6,512 nucleotides of DNA from SCUN01 sp046598935. GTDB lineage: Bacteria > Acidobacteriota > Vicinamibacteria > Vicinamibacterales > SCN-69-37. Numbering within the stretch: the first letter of the stretch is position 1; each line of letters opens with the position of its first letter. The stretch spans positions 1 to 6,512 of the forward strand of contig JBKJHW010000023.1 of the NCBI GenBank assembly GCA_046598935.1, in the 5' to 3' direction. The translations under genes and the position numbers were made by a program. The notes below the pieces were generated by a model. The model worked only from the letters and a program-made list of their open reading frames with translations, made no database searches and was not told where the DNA came from. Shown here in pieces: positions 6,093-6,512 of this stretch.

Positions 6093-6512
6093 CGAGCGAG
6101 CTCGATTTCTGCGGCGAGCACACCGAAGGAAGGCCAGTCGGGCGCGGCCGCAATCGATGTCCACATCTCCCGCGCCTTGGCCGTCCGGCCGTTGACCAGA
6201 TGCCATGCGCTGACGCCGTAGCGAACCGCTGAGCCGGCGGAACCTGCGCCGCCGCCGCCGAGTATGTCGGCTTCGGTGCGTTCCCCTTTGTGCAGCAGGA
6301 GCAGCGACAGATAGCTGCCGTTCTCGATCACGTTGAGATCCGCGCGGATCGGCGCGAGGACCGTTGCGGCGTCAGCGGCGCGGCCGGCCCGCCGCAGGGA
6401 AACGTAGAGCCACGCGCTCGTGGCGACGAGGTTGTCGTCGTTCTTCAGGACATCGCGCGCGTTCACCCACGCATCGGCCGCTCCATTAAAATCGCCCTTC
6501 AGATACTTGCCG
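6083..6512 (-). CDS. Tetratricopeptide-repeat protein, C-terminal part
   Basis: The minus-strand frame is open from the right edge to TAA at 6083-6085, giving 142 visible codons; the N-terminus is outside the window. GKYLKGDFNGAADAWVNARDVLKNDDN and LVATSAWLYVSLRRAGRAADAATVLAPI have the small/large alternation of TPR helices. The end, RYGVSAWHLVNGRTAKAREMWTSIAAAPDWPSFGVLAAEIELAR, resembles the last repeat of NlpI-like and other bacterial TPR proteins. A Gly/Ala/Ser-rich stretch (GGGGAGSAGSA) interrupts the repeats and is probably a loop. TPR proteins act as protein-binding scaffolds; partner and location cannot be told without the N-terminus. A GTG at 6464-6466 lies in frame but the frame and repeat pattern continue upstream, so it is not taken as the start. 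The last residues I-K and the stop fall in the right arm of the repeat-bounded unit. Confidence 0.75.
   Translation of the reverse strand, partial: GKYLKGDFNGAADAWVNARDVLKNDDNLVATSAWLYVSLRRAGRAADAATVLAPIRADLNVIENGSYLSLLLLHKGERTEADILGGGGAGSAGSAVRYGVSAWHLVNGRTAKAREMWTSIAAAPDWPSFGVLAAEIELARIK

Overview
The window is GC-rich bacterial chromosome, mostly housekeeping genes on the + strand. The high GC, the S9-type peptidase tail at the left edge, the mostly non-ATG starts and the repeat-flanked four-helix-bundle gene would fit an Acidobacteriota-like organism (perhaps Vicinamibacteria). This is an inference from gene style; there is no rRNA or other decisive marker here.

Layout: (1) 2-172, the last 56 codons of an S9/prolyl-oligopeptidase-type hydrolase, ending in a 4-base ATGA overlap with pyrE. 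(2) 169-741, pyrE, closed by a perfect 17-bp-arm hairpin that includes its stop codon. (3) 791-1543, truA. (4) 1599-5507, the envelope/isoprenoid run uppS-cdsA-dxr-rseP, tightly packed (0 bp, 4-bp overlap, 22 bp). (5) 5507-6092, a roughly 586-bp unit in which a small four-helix-bundle (S23/IVS-protein-like) gene sits between long inverted repeats. (6) 6083-6512 on the minus strand, the C-terminal part of a TPR-repeat protein that converges on the unit.

The central genes form one logic. Dxr makes MEP for isoprenoid precursors. UppS condenses those precursors into the undecaprenyl carrier lipid for cell-wall synthesis. CdsA makes CDP-diacylglycerol for phospholipids. RseP is the intramembrane protease of the envelope-stress response. 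uppS-cdsA-dxr-rseP is a widely conserved neighbourhood, often preceded by rpsB-tsf-pyrH-frr; here pyrE and truA stand upstream instead. PyrE supplies UMP and TruA modifies the tRNA anticodon arm.

The most interesting part is 5507-6092. The left and right flanks of the four-helix-bundle gene are inverted copies of each other over 69 nt without gaps (58/69 identical by my count; 44/49 in the inner part). Each flank has an outer array of four degenerate 7-nt repeats (about CAMGTCA) and an inner GGCGC-NNN-GCGCC hairpin. The gene's stop codon lies inside the right arm, and the far right end supplies the last two codons and stop of the TPR gene. A protein of the 23S rRNA intervening-sequence family inside a long RNA stem resembles the architecture of 23S rRNA intervening sequences, but here it lies between two protein genes.
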